A DNA stretch of 64,000 nt from Streptomyces asoensis. GTDB taxonomy: Bacteria; Actinomycetota; Actinomycetes; Streptomycetales; Streptomycetaceae. A program made the position numbers and the translations under genes. Under the pieces are notes generated by a model that was not told where the DNA came from, ran no database searches, and saw only the letters and a list, made by a program, of their open reading frames with translations. Positions 1 through 8,474 of the stretch are shown one piece after another; the first letter of the stretch is position 1; each line of letters begins with the position of its first letter. The stretch lies in contig NZ_BNEB01000003.1 in NCBI RefSeq assembly GCF_016860545.1, forward strand, positions 1,550,001 to 1,614,000. Reading direction: 5' to 3'.

Positions 1-2
1 AC

Positions 3-170
3 TACGGCGTCTCGATCACGGACGTGGCCGCCGCGGTGCGGGAGAACGTGATCTCCGCCGTGGAGCGGATGGCGGGTCGGGACGTCGTGGAAGTCGACAT
101 CATGGTCAGCGACGTGAAACTGCCGGACGGCGAAGAGGACGAAGGGGAGGAGCGGCAGCGGATCCGGTAG
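3..170 (+). CDS. Asp23/Gls24 family protein, C-terminal part
   Basis: The 5' end lies outside the window; 55 C-terminal residues are visible and end at TAG 168-170. The text reads YGVSITDVAAAVRENVISAV, then VEVDIMVSDVKLP and an acidic Glu/Asp-rich tail. This is the usual ending of Asp23/Gls24 alkaline-shock or envelope-stress proteins, where an amphipathic helix (RENV..AVERM) precedes a strand of the form VDI.V.DV. Members are small cytoplasmic or membrane-peripheral proteins, often in runs of paralogues. The exact role is unknown. Confidence 0.75.
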   Translation, partial: YGVSITDVAAAVRENVISAVERMAGRDVVEVDIMVSDVKLPDGEEDEGEERQRIR

Positions 171-726
171 CCGGGGCGGAAGCCCGCATGAGTTTCATAT
201 CGTCGATCTGCTCCACCTGGCGACCGGCTCCCCGTGGCGCCCCACCCGGCGTCGGGCCCGCCGGCCTGCTCCTGGATGCAGCGCGCTCCGGCTCGGCCCG
301 CACCTGCGGGGGTACCGTCGGCGTCAAGATCAGTGACACAGCGGCCTTTGCGGCACGGGCCCGAGTACCGTGCGGGGCGCCAGGTGCGAGCGCGTCGTCG
401 CCCCCAGGCTTGTCCGCATCCTGAGATGGGGCGGCTTCGGACCGTCTGACCCGCTGGGACAGGACTAGCATGACGCAGGAGCGTCCCAGACCCCGGCGGC
501 TTGTCGTTCGACGACACAGATGGTTGCGCGGAGCGGACCTCTCGTCCGTCTGCCTGCGCTTCCCCCGGAAGGAACCGGGCAAGTCGTGGGTTCTGTCGGG
601 CAAGCCCTTGGACCGGCCGTCTTTCCGCCTCCGCCGCATCTACGTCCCCGTCGGCAGCGCGCCGGGGGAGCCGGGACTCCCGGCGTCCCCGTCTCGCTGC
701 CGGACGGTCTTCCGAACCGAGGCGTC
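171..726. other. Intergenic stretch without a convincing gene
   Basis: 556 bases lie between the Asp23-family stop and the STAS gene. Several open frames cross it on both strands, but all encode Arg/Pro/Gly-rich sequence without domain features, typical of spurious frames in GC-rich DNA. It should contain the promoter of the STAS gene; I see no clear -35/-10 pair. A frame open upstream of the STAS start (from 520) is low complexity and was not taken as coding. Confidence 0.5.
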
Positions 727-1152
727 ATGCCCCTCTCCCAGCTCGCCGTCCATCGTCATGACCGACGGAATCGGGCACTGATCACCCTGGCCGGTGAGAT
801 CGACCTGGGATCGGGACCGCCGGTGTGCGCAGCGCTGGCACGATGCCTGAGCGATGGCATCCGCATCGTCGACGTCGACCTCACTGCCGTGACCTTCTGC
901 GACTGCAGCGGTCTCAATGTGTTCCTCTACGCCGCGCAGCGGACCGGGGAGGTCGGCGGGATCCTGCGACTGCACAACCCGCCGCCGACACTGGCGCAGA
1001 TCCTCGCCCTCACCGGCTGCGGATTCCTGCTTCTCGGCCTTCCGCTCGGGCATCTGCCACCGTCTCCGGGGGACGTTTCCGACCCGGTCGTTCCGGCCCC
1101 ACCGGACCGGAGTGTTCCAGTGCCGGTCGTCCTGCGGGGTGACGCGCGATGA
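727..1152 (+). CDS. STAS-domain anti-sigma factor antagonist
   Basis: A 141-aa protein with a single STAS domain. The N-terminal strand reads RRNRALITLAGEIDL and the signature is VDLTAVTFCDCSGLNVFLYA, where Ser of DCSGL is the residue phosphorylated by anti-sigma kinases in SpoIIAA/RsbV relatives. The start at ATG 727 places GAGG eight bases upstream and puts the STAS strand at the N-terminus; an in-frame extension to 520 is low complexity. The C-terminal 35 residues are Pro-rich and outside the domain. It probably works in partner-switching control of a stress sigma factor; no kinase lies next to it. Two GAF-ANTAR genes follow on the same strand. Confidence 0.8.
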   Translation: MPLSQLAVHRHDRRNRALITLAGEIDLGSGPPVCAALARCLSDGIRIVDVDLTAVTFCDCSGLNVFLYAAQRTGEVGGILRLHNPPPTLAQILALTGCGFLLLGLPLGHLPPSPGDVSDPVVPAPPDRSVPVPVVLRGDAR

Positions 1153-1297
1153 AGGCCCGGCTCAGGCAGGGGCGGCCGTACGAGCCCCATGCGGGCCAGT
1201 CGTCCACCTTGTTCCGTGTGCTGGTATTCCCTCCGGGGGCCTGTACCACGGCGCGGCTTGCGGGCCTGGCCCGCGATGCCTGGACGCGGTGGCCCGG

Positions 1298-2059
1298 ATG
1301 AGGGCCGACAGCCGGTCGGCCCGCATCCAGATGCTGGTCGCCGAGCAGGCCGCCCGCCGCGACGCCCCGGTCGGTGTGGTGGACGTGTGCACCGCGGCCG
1401 TGGCCGCGTTGCCGGTGGGCGGAGCCGGGGTGTCGGCGATGTCCAGGAACACCGCAAGCCATCCGCTGTGCAGCACCGACGACATCAGCGAGCAGTTGGA
1501 GGAGCTCCAGCTCACCCTGGGCGAGGGCCCCTGCGTGGACGCCTTCACCCACGGATCGGCCGTCCTGTCCCCCGATCTGCTGACCGGCGGGCTACAGGAC
1601 CGCTGGCCCGTGTTCGCCGACGCGGCCTTGGAAGCCGGGGCACGCGCTGTCTTCGCACTCCCCCTGCAGATCGGGGCGATCAGCTCGGGAACCCTGGACC
1701 TGTACGCCGACGTGCCGACCGTGCTGGACGCGGAGGAGCTGGCCGACGCGCTGGCGTTCGCCGATCTCGTCACGCTGCTTCTGCTCGACGCGCGGATCGA
1801 CGAAACCGCTGCGCAGGTCGGCGTACCGTCACCGGTCCACGGCTTCGAGGACACGGGCGGATACCGGGCGGAGATCGACCAGGCCACCGGCATCCTCACG
1901 GTCCAGCTCGGTGTCGGAATCGACGACGCCTTCGTCCGGCTCCGCGCCTACGCCTACACGCGAGGGCGCCGGCTCGCCGACGTTGCCGCCGACGTGGTGG
2001 CCCACCGACTCCGCTTCGCCCCGGACAGCGAACCGAAACGGACCGGCAACGGCGACTGA
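1298..2059 (+). CDS. GAF and ANTAR domain regulator
   Basis: About 253 aa. An N-terminal GAF-like sensor region (roughly residues 20-165, with LGEGPCVDAF as the conserved turn) is followed by a C-terminal ANTAR RNA-binding domain (roughly 190-245: EIDQATGILTVQLGVGIDDA, then AYTRGRRLADVAADVV). Such proteins bind small-molecule or redox signals through GAF and act as antiterminators on paired hairpins. The start is uncertain: ATG 1298 gives a sensible N-terminus, GTG 1289 is in frame, and the frame stays open further upstream over the STAS gene. A second protein of the same architecture follows at 2138. Confidence 0.75.
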   Translation: MRADSRSARIQMLVAEQAARRDAPVGVVDVCTAAVAALPVGGAGVSAMSRNTASHPLCSTDDISEQLEELQLTLGEGPCVDAFTHGSAVLSPDLLTGGLQDRWPVFADAALEAGARAVFALPLQIGAISSGTLDLYADVPTVLDAEELADALAFADLVTLLLLDARIDETAAQVGVPSPVHGFEDTGGYRAEIDQATGILTVQLGVGIDDAFVRLRAYAYTRGRRLADVAADVVAHRLRFAPDSEPKRTGNGD

Positions 2060-2137
2060 CCCATCGGCTCAGGCCGACGAACGTGCTGCGCTTCCCGCCC
2101 CCTCCCGGCGGGACTAGTCTCAATCGAGGGTGTCACG

Positions 2138-2854
2138 ATGAATCAGCAGCTTTTGGCCAAGACCTTCGTCGAGCTGGCGGACAACCTGGTGGCCGACTTC
2201 GACCTCATCGACTTCCTGCGTCTGCTGACCGACCGTTGCGTGAGCATGCTCGATGCGAGCGCCGCCGGGGTGCTGCTCGCCGACCGGGACGGCAAACTGC
2301 GCGTGATGGCCGCCTCCGACGAAGAGGTGCGCCTGCTGGAACTCTTCCAGCTCCAGAACGACGAGGGCCCCTGCCTGGAGTGCTTCGGTACCGGCGCACC
2401 CGTGATCGTCCCCGACCTGACGCGGGAGGCCGGCCGCTGGCCGCGCTTCGTCACGGCGGCCCACCGCAGCGGGTTCGGCGCCGTCCAGGCCCTGCCGATG
2501 CGCTTGCGTGCGGAGACCGTGGGCGCCCTGAACCTCTTCCGCGCCGCGCCCGGCCCCTTCGACGCGTCCGCCACACTCGTCGCCCAGGCCCTGGCCGACG
2601 TCGCCACCATCAGCCTCCTGCAGCAACGGTCCGCCCACCGCAGCACCGCGCTCAACGAACAGTTGCAGACCGCCTTGAACAGCCGCGTACTGATCGAACA
2701 GGCCAAGGGCAAACTCGCCGAACGCCAGAGCATCGACATGGAACGGGCCTTCACCGCCCTGCGCGGCTACGCCCGCGCCCACAACCGGCGACTGTCCGAT
2801 GTGGCCCGCGCCTTCATCGACGACTCCGAACCCCTCCCCGGGCTGATGGCCTGA
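2138..2854 (+). CDS. GAF and ANTAR domain regulator (second copy of the architecture)
   Basis: 238 aa. A GAF domain (about residues 10-165: DFDLIDFLRLLTDRCVSMLD, then NDEGPCLECFGTG and a GALNLF strand) leads into an ANTAR domain (about 175-230: RVLIEQAKGKLAERQSIDME, then AFTALRGYARAHNRRLSDVA). The ANTAR motif with its A-x3-L-A-x6-A-F pattern is intact. The start is ATG 2138 with AGGGTGTC upstream. It lies 78 bases after the preceding GAF-ANTAR gene on the same strand. The two are similar in plan but clearly diverged, so this looks like a small signal-output cluster with the STAS gene. The targets and ligand cannot be read from the sequence. Confidence 0.85.
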   Translation: MNQQLLAKTFVELADNLVADFDLIDFLRLLTDRCVSMLDASAAGVLLADRDGKLRVMAASDEEVRLLELFQLQNDEGPCLECFGTGAPVIVPDLTREAGRWPRFVTAAHRSGFGAVQALPMRLRAETVGALNLFRAAPGPFDASATLVAQALADVATISLLQQRSAHRSTALNEQLQTALNSRVLIEQAKGKLAERQSIDMERAFTALRGYARAHNRRLSDVARAFIDDSEPLPGLMA

Positions 2855-3081
2855 TCACCCCGACGCGGGCGGTCGCTTCAGCGGACGCCGCCGAAGCGGC
2901 AGGGGTGGCTGTGGCACACCGGCCCTCGCAGCGGCTTTCCGACCGGTCTCGAGGGGCCATCCACGCCGGGCAGACGCGCTCACCTCGCACGGTATCCACA
3001 CCCGTCGGCCAGGGCTACGCTCGGGTATGAGGCCCCAGTCCCCGGCATCGGCACAGTGTCCAACTCCCGGGGAGGCCCATC

Positions 3082-3366
3082 GTGTTCGCCCTGCTCCTCA
3101 TCCTCGTCGCCGCCCTGTTCGCGCTCGGCTTCCTTCACCCGATCTGGTGGGTGGCCGCAGCGGTGGTCTACGGCGCGACCCGGCACACCCGTGAGCGCCG
3201 CGGAGGCCGGAGCCGCGGCGGCGGACCCGATCCCGGGGACTACCGGGACTACCGGGACTACCGGGAGCGTCGGGATCGTCAGCGCCGCTGGGACCGCCGC
3301 TACAGCCGCCAGAACCGGGCGCGCCGGCAGCGCGAGGATCGCCGGGACCACGAACCCCACGGGTGA
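3082..3366 (+). CDS. Small membrane protein with Arg-rich, YRD-repeat tail
   Basis: 94 aa. The start is GTG 3082 with a strong GGAGG at 3071-3075. Residues 1-30 form one or two hydrophobic segments (FALLLILVAALFALGF, then IWWVAAAVVYG). The rest is highly basic and contains a short direct repeat (DYRDYRDYRERRDR) coded by tandem gactaccgg units near 3238-3266. It resembles the small hydrophobic-plus-Arg-tail proteins common in Streptomyces (phospholipase D-nuclease N-terminal-like or hypothetical). Membrane attachment is predicted and the tail may contact phospholipid or nucleic acid. The function is not known. Confidence 0.65.
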   Translation: MFALLLILVAALFALGFLHPIWWVAAAVVYGATRHTRERRGGRSRGGGPDPGDYRDYRDYRERRDRQRRWDRRYSRQNRARRQREDRRDHEPHG

Positions 3367-3590
3367 CTCGTGGAGCGACCTGGCAGTCATGCGCTCCGGA
3401 CGGTTTCGGCCGGGCGGGCACCTCGGTCGAGCCTATTGAGGGGTGCATGTCATGCAGCCCCCGAGCTGCCGGGTACTTCCCTGATCCCCCCGCTCCGACA
3501 CGGGACCCTCGGCCGTCACGTGGCGTCTCCGTGCTCGATTTCGGGGTGCACGAGTACTCGCAAAACGTATTGACGGCCCCTGATGAAACA

Positions 3591-3615
3591 AGCCCCAGGT
3601 CGCTGACCTGGGGCT
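3591..3615 (-). terminator. Terminator of tRNA-Gly
   Basis: A perfect 10-bp stem, AGCCCCAGGT / ACCTGGGGCT, closes a 5-base loop ten bases beyond the 3' end of the minus-strand tRNA. No long U tract follows, as is common in Streptomyces. Confidence 0.75.
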
Positions 3616-3624
3616 TCAAGGAGA

Positions 3625-3694
3625 GCGGGTGACGAGAATCGAACTCGCGCTCTCAGCTTGGGAAGCTGATGTTCTACCATTAAACTACACCCGC
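3625..3694 (-). tRNA. tRNA-Gly (anticodon CCC)
   Basis: On the minus strand the sequence folds as a 7-bp acceptor stem (GCGGGTG / CACCCGC), a D arm with AATGGTAGA, an anticodon stem TCAGC/GCTGA with loop TTCCCAA (anticodon CCC, reading GGG), and a T arm GCGAG TTCGATT CTCGT. The 3' CCA is not encoded. It is about 70 nt without CCA. No duplicated tRNA 3' end (attR-like) or integrase is visible nearby. Confidence 0.93.
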
Positions 3695-3958
3695 GTATGA
3701 CGCCGGTCGGAACCGGTGTCGGAACGCTCCGTCACTCTACCCCATGCCGGGCCCCAGGCGATGAAGCCGTGGGGCCCGCACGCGTTTCGAGGGATGGATC
3801 CGGCTGCGTGGGGCAGGAGTTGGGGCGTACCGTGGAGGGGTGGGAGTGGTGCCCGACGGGGTCGGAGTGCCGCCTGCCGAGTCGTCCTGATCGTCCCGTA
3901 ATGTGGCTTTCGTTGTCCGGTGGTCAGCAGCCGGACAGGGCTCTTGGGGAAGGGACTC

Positions 3959-4126
3959 ATGGACTTGATGGAGCGCACCGTCGTCCGTTGTGCCGACGGG
4001 CACGTGTTCAGCACCGCTTCGCTTCCGATGCAGCAGGCCGAGCGGCTCGGTCCCGGACGGCTGGTCCGGTGCCCCCGCTGCACCCGGCTGCGGAGCGTCG
4101 TGCCGGTGGCTCTCGAGAAGCGGTAG
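3959..4126 (+). CDS. Small zinc-ribbon-like protein
   Basis: 55 aa starting at ATG 3959 with GGGGAAGGGA just upstream; an in-frame start at 3920 is less likely because it lacks a good site. The sequence has a C-x3-H arrangement (VRCADGH) and a CPRC knuckle (VRCPRCTRL) about 33 residues later. This would make a single zinc-binding ribbon. Proteins like this are widely conserved in Streptomyces and unnamed. It lies just upstream of dcd in the same direction, 116 bases away. The function is not known. Confidence 0.65.
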   Translation: MDLMERTVVRCADGHVFSTASLPMQQAERLGPGRLVRCPRCTRLRSVVPVALEKR

Positions 4127-4242
4127 CGGTCGCGGAGCTGCGGTAACGGCGGAAGGAACCCGGGGCGCCCCGCGCGCCGGCGGTCAGGCGCGCGGAGTCG
4201 TCCGGTGATGAGGGCTTCGCGCGCCTTGCGTATCCTCGGGAC

Positions 4243-4818
4243 GTGCTTCTCTCAGACAAGGACATCCGGGCCGAGATCGACACCGGACGCGTACGGATCG
4301 CCCCCTACGACGAATCCATGGTGCAGCCGTCGAGCATCGACGTACGGCTCGACCGGTACTTCCGGGTGTTCGAGAACCACAGGTACCCGCACATCGATCC
4401 CTCGGTCGAGCAGGCCGACCTGACCCGGTTGGTGGAGCCCGAGGGCGACGAGCCGTTCATCCTCCATCCGGGCGAGTTCGTGCTCGCGAGCACCTACGAG
4501 GTCATCACCCTCCCCGACGACCTGGCCTCGCGCCTGGAGGGGAAGAGTTCCCTGGGCCGGCTCGGGCTGGTCACCCACTCCACGGCCGGGTTCATCGACC
4601 CCGGCTTCTCCGGGCACGTGACGCTCGAACTGTCCAACCTCGCCACCCTGCCGATCAAGCTCTGGCCCGGCATGAAGATCGGCCAGCTGTGCATGTTCCG
4701 GCTCTCCTCGCCCGCCGAGTCGCCGTACGGCAGCGAGCGGTACGGGTCCCGGTACCAGGGCCAGCGCGGGCCGACGGCGTCCCGGTCCTTCCTCAACTTC
4801 CACCGGACCCAGGTGTGA
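4243..4818 (+). CDS. dcd: dCTP deaminase
   Basis: 191 aa, the normal length for the family. It converts dCTP to dUTP for dTTP synthesis; some actinobacterial members (M. tuberculosis) also hydrolyse dUTP to dUMP. The sequence shows MLLSDKDIRAEI at the N-terminus, MVQPSSIDVRLD, the LEGKSSLGRLG phosphate loop region and THSTAGFIDPGFSGHVTLEL, which carries the catalytic Glu and the trimer-core residues. The start is GTG 4243. The stop overlaps the GTG start of the phosphoribosyltransferase, so the two are translationally coupled and both serve nucleotide metabolism. Whether this copy is mono- or bifunctional cannot be settled from sequence alone. Confidence 0.96.
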   Translation: MLLSDKDIRAEIDTGRVRIAPYDESMVQPSSIDVRLDRYFRVFENHRYPHIDPSVEQADLTRLVEPEGDEPFILHPGEFVLASTYEVITLPDDLASRLEGKSSLGRLGLVTHSTAGFIDPGFSGHVTLELSNLATLPIKLWPGMKIGQLCMFRLSSPAESPYGSERYGSRYQGQRGPTASRSFLNFHRTQV

Positions 4819-5342
4819 GCGGCGTGGGCGACGCGGAAGCGGTACGGGAGAACCTCACCTACGAGCAGTTCGGGACGGCCGTCCGCGAGCTCGCGCAGAC
4901 CATCGCCGACGACGGCTACGTACCCGACGTCGTGCTGAGCATCGCCCGCGGCGGTGTCTTCGTCGCCGGCGGGCTGGCCTACGCCCTCGACTGCAAGAAC
5001 ATCCACCTGGTCAACGTGGAGTTCTACACCGGGGTGGGGACCACGCTGGAGATGCCGGTCATGCTGGCGCCCGTCCCCGACGTCGTCGACTTCTCGGACA
5101 AGAAGGTCCTGATCACCGACGACGTCGCCGACACGGGCAAGACGCTCAAGCTCGTCCGCGACTTCTGCCTGGACGCCGTGGCCGAGGTGCGCAGCGCCGT
5201 CATCTACGAGAAGTCGCAGTCCCTCGTGAAGTGCGAGTACGTCTGGAAGCGCACGGACGCCTGGATCAACTTCCCGTGGAGCGTCCTGCCGGTGGTGCGC
5301 AGGTCGGGCGAGGCCGTCACGCCCTCCAAGGAAGCTCTCTGA
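4815..5342 (+). CDS. Phosphoribosyltransferase (HPRT-like)
   Basis: 175 aa from GTG 4815, which overlaps the dcd stop (GTGTGA); GTG 4824 is an alternative. The type I PRTase fold is shown by DVVLSIARGGVFVAGGLAY and the PRPP loop VLITDDVADTGKTLKLV (two acidic residues followed by TGKT). The C-terminus has WKRTDAWINFPW, typical of the actinobacterial hypoxanthine/xanthine PRTase-like group that transfers a phosphoribosyl group to a base. Coupling to dcd supports a nucleotide salvage role. The exact base is not readable. Confidence 0.85.
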   Translation: MSGVGDAEAVRENLTYEQFGTAVRELAQTIADDGYVPDVVLSIARGGVFVAGGLAYALDCKNIHLVNVEFYTGVGTTLEMPVMLAPVPDVVDFSDKKVLITDDVADTGKTLKLVRDFCLDAVAEVRSAVIYEKSQSLVKCEYVWKRTDAWINFPWSVLPVVRRSGEAVTPSKEAL

Positions 5343-5521
5343 CGCGGGCAGGCAGCGGGATGACGCCCGCTCGAACTGCTCTTTCGCACAGTGCACGCGT
5401 CGCCGAACGAAGGTCGATACATTTGGACCTGACGTCGTGTCTGGGGCTCGCGGCAGACTGCATCTGACTGCGAAACGATCAGTTGACGTGCATCGCTGCG
5501 ACGAAGTCCGATGGGGGCGGC

Positions 5522-8332
5522 ATGACACGCATGGAAAGTGAATTGAGCTCGTGGCTCTCCGGGACCTGGCTGAGCGACGGCCCTGCCGTCGCGGTACTGG
5601 CGGGATTCAGCGGACTGGGCAAGAGTGACATCGCCTACGAGGTCGCCGAGAGATCGAACCGTCCCTGGGCTTTCGAGAATCTGATCTCCGACAACCTGAC
5701 GCTCGACGAGATCACGCTGAACGTGGCCGAATCCCTCGAGGCCTGCGGCAGCAACACCATGGCCGACCTGCTCGGGGGCGACTTCGTCGCCTCCTTCGTC
5801 AAGAGCCTCGAAGAGCCGATCCTGATCGTGCTCGACGACTTCCACGAACTGCTCGACGAACAGGGGCTCCCGCCGCGGGAGTTCCGCACGCTGATCCACC
5901 GTCTGTGCACCGCCCGTCCGGCCCCGGCCGGGCGGCTGCTGCTGGTCACGAACAGGGCCGTCACCCAGGAGAGCTGGCTCGACCAGGCCCACGTCCGCCG
6001 GGTCGAGCCCCCGGCGGAGGACCACGCCGTCAGCCTGCTCGCCTCCCTGCTCGCACAGCAGGACCTGGAGGACGAGGTCCCGAGCGAGCGGCGCGGTGAC
6101 GTGGTCCGCTGGCTCGGACGCAACCCGCGTGCCATCCAGGCCCTGGTCGCGTGTCTCAGCAACGACTCCCTGGACGACCTGATCGAGCTCGACCGGGACT
6201 CCTGGGGAGTGCGGGACGAAGTGGTCGGACCGGAACTCGTCCGGCACCTGGAGGAGCGCTTCCTGGACCGGACGCTGCAACGCATCTCCCCCGAAGCACT
6301 GGCGCTCGTCGAGTCGTTGAGCGTGTACCGCAAGACGTTCACGAAGGAGGCGATCCAGGGCGCCGGCGCCGGTCTCGCCGGCTCCGCAGACGTCGAGGAC
6401 GCGAGGCGGGAGCTGAGCAGCCGGTTCCTCCTGGAACGCCGGCGGAACTGGTTCACCCTGAACCCCATCGCCCGGGAACTGGCCCGGGCGCGGATCCTCA
6501 TGGACGAGCGGAAGCTGCGGCGGTCGCACGCCAGGGCGGCCGAGTACTACTCGCGGCATTTCCGGGCCCGTAATTCCGCCTCCAAGATGGACAAGGCGTC
6601 GGAGTTCGTCGAGGCGCGCTTCCATCTGCTGCGGCTGGGACAGCGCGAGGAGTTCGACGAGATAGCACGCGGCTTCCGTGCCCAACTGCTCCTCGTGTAC
6701 CGGAACATCGAGTCCCTCCCCAAGGACGTGAGCGCTCAACGCGAGTTGCTCGCGACCCTCTGGGCGGCCCTGGAGGGCGAGGAGGGCGGATCCTGGTCGC
6801 TGCGCTTCTGCTTCGCCCGGCTGCTGCTCGCCCGGGACGAACAGGACGACGCGCTGGTCGCCTACCGTCAGATCACCATCGCCTCACGCGAGTCCAACCA
6901 TCACGACGTCTGGATCCTGCGCTGCCGGCTGGCGGTGCGGTTCGAGGAACCGGCGATCACCCGCACGATCATCGCGCAGGCCCGCGAGAGACTCTCGGCG
7001 GGAGTCCTGCTCCAGGTGGTCCGCGTCACGGCCGTCGCGCTGACGCAGATGGGGCACCCGGCCGACGCCCTGCGGCTGCTGGAGGACGTTCAGCAGCACT
7101 GCCACCAGACCGGGGACGCGTGGCTCCTGTACCACACGGCGTCCGTCATCCTGTGCAGTCAGGATCGCCACAAGGACGCGATCGCGTTCCTGCTGAAGGG
7201 CTACGAGACCCTCGGCCCGCAGCGGGAGCGCAGCGGCCGGCTGGTCGAGGAGAGCGCCTTCCTCGCCTTCGCGGCCCGGGACGCGGCACTCCTCGGCCAG
7301 ATCCAGCAGGTCGTCGTGGGCTCTCAGGGGCGGCACGGATGGGTCAGCCTGTGCGAGGTCCTCAAGCTCCAGACCGAGCGGAAGTTCCAGGAGTCCGCCG
7401 ACCTCGCGGCCGGGTTCCCGGAGTACCTGGCCCTCAAGGCGCAGCGGGCGTTCAGCCTGCTCTGCCTCGGCCGGGCGAGCGAGGCGAAGAGCGTCCTCAT
7501 GGGCTCGATCCCCGTGCGGAACCTCGAGACCGGCCTCGGCTGGCTGCGGGCGGTGGCCTGCGTCGCGGCGGGAGACGCGCCCGACGGCGACGAGACCTCG
7601 CCGGAGAGCGCCTGGCTCGCGGAGTTCGCGGCGGCGCACGAGATGGCGCCCGAAGAGGTGACGGCGGAGAGCCTGCTCAGGCACTGGGACACCTTCGCCG
7701 AACTGTTCGGCGGCCGGGTTTCGTTCTACTTCCCCTGGCTCCCCCGTGAACTGACCGGACTGGACCAGGACCTGATCCGTCTGTCGTCCACGACCAGCGC
7801 GCTCGACGGCGTGGACCTCTCCCGGCTCAGGTTCCGCAACGAGGAGAAGCCCCGGCCGCCGGCCGTCGGCGCGGTGCCCGCGGTCGCCGGTGCCCCGTTC
7901 GGCGGCGTCCCGCCGCAGCCGGGCTGGCCCACGATTTTCGTGACCACGCAGGGCGGACCGGCCGTCCTGCCGAACGGAGGGACACTGGACATGGGTGGCA
8001 ACTACAACGTCAATCAGGCCGGCGCGGTGGGGGACGGAGCCCAGGCGACGGGAAACACCTTCAACCAGGTCGTCGCCGGGAAGACGGAGGACCTTCAGAA
8101 GCTGTCGGCCGAACTCCAGCGCCTCACCGAGCAGTTGCGCCTCCAGGGTGAGGCGGGGCAGCACGCGCAGGAGCTGGGCGAACTCGAGGGAGCCGCGGCG
8201 GCGGCCGCCTCGGGTGACGTGAGCGGCGTGCGCGCCCACCTCAGGCGGTCCGGCCAGTGGGCCCTGGGCGCCGCCACGTCCGTCGGGACGGCCCTGGCCG
8301 CCGCGTGGATCCGCGAATCCGTCGGCATGTAG
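5522..8332 (+). CDS. STAND-type NTPase with helical repeats and a glycine/asparagine C-terminal motif
   Basis: 936 aa from ATG 5522 (GGGGGCGG upstream); the frame extends to TTG 5483. Residues 28-35 form a P-loop (GFSGLGKS), residues 99-107 a Walker B strand (PILIVLDDF), followed by a sensor strand (RLLLVTNRA) and a winged-helix-like region. The middle (about 360-720) is alpha-helical TPR-like sequence. From about residue 824 an N/G-rich segment (GGNYNVNQAGAVGDGAQATG) precedes a coiled coil and a hydrophobic helix (WALGAATSVGTALAAAWI). The plan of nucleotide switch, sensor repeats and short terminal module is that of NLR-like bacterial STAND proteins, many of them anti-phage sensors. Function here is inferred; no effector enzyme domain is present. 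It stands alone between core genes. Confidence 0.7.
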   Translation: MTRMESELSSWLSGTWLSDGPAVAVLAGFSGLGKSDIAYEVAERSNRPWAFENLISDNLTLDEITLNVAESLEACGSNTMADLLGGDFVASFVKSLEEPILIVLDDFHELLDEQGLPPREFRTLIHRLCTARPAPAGRLLLVTNRAVTQESWLDQAHVRRVEPPAEDHAVSLLASLLAQQDLEDEVPSERRGDVVRWLGRNPRAIQALVACLSNDSLDDLIELDRDSWGVRDEVVGPELVRHLEERFLDRTLQRISPEALALVESLSVYRKTFTKEAIQGAGAGLAGSADVEDARRELSSRFLLERRRNWFTLNPIARELARARILMDERKLRRSHARAAEYYSRHFRARNSASKMDKASEFVEARFHLLRLGQREEFDEIARGFRAQLLLVYRNIESLPKDVSAQRELLATLWAALEGEEGGSWSLRFCFARLLLARDEQDDALVAYRQITIASRESNHHDVWILRCRLAVRFEEPAITRTIIAQARERLSAGVLLQVVRVTAVALTQMGHPADALRLLEDVQQHCHQTGDAWLLYHTASVILCSQDRHKDAIAFLLKGYETLGPQRERSGRLVEESAFLAFAARDAALLGQIQQVVVGSQGRHGWVSLCEVLKLQTERKFQESADLAAGFPEYLALKAQRAFSLLCLGRASEAKSVLMGSIPVRNLETGLGWLRAVACVAAGDAPDGDETSPESAWLAEFAAAHEMAPEEVTAESLLRHWDTFAELFGGRVSFYFPWLPRELTGLDQDLIRLSSTTSALDGVDLSRLRFRNEEKPRPPAVGAVPAVAGAPFGGVPPQPGWPTIFVTTQGGPAVLPNGGTLDMGGNYNVNQAGAVGDGAQATGNTFNQVVAGKTEDLQKLSAELQRLTEQLRLQGEAGQHAQELGELEGAAAAAASGDVSGVRAHLRRSGQWALGAATSVGTALAAAWIRESVGM

Positions 8333-8407
8333 TCTCCGGGCCCCGGCGTCCCCGGGCCCCGGGCCTCGGGTGCTTCGCACTCGCGCCCCGGCACGCATGA
8401 CGTGAAG

Positions 8408-8439
8408 CGGGCCGACCGGTTCTCCTGCCGGTCGGCCCG
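8408..8439. terminator. Bidirectional terminator
   Basis: A perfect 12-bp stem (CGGGCCGACCGG / CCGGTCGGCCCG) with an 8-base loop lies between the convergent STAND gene and the secreted-protein gene. Confidence 0.65.
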
Positions 8440-8474
8440 GTCGGCCCACGGGATGGCCGTACGGCGGCCCTGTG

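Noticed and set aside
3625..3694. tRNA-Gly as an integration site for a mobile element
   Set aside because: No integrase gene and no second copy of the tRNA 3' end were seen nearby; the T4SS-like block begins 15 kb away, after hspR.
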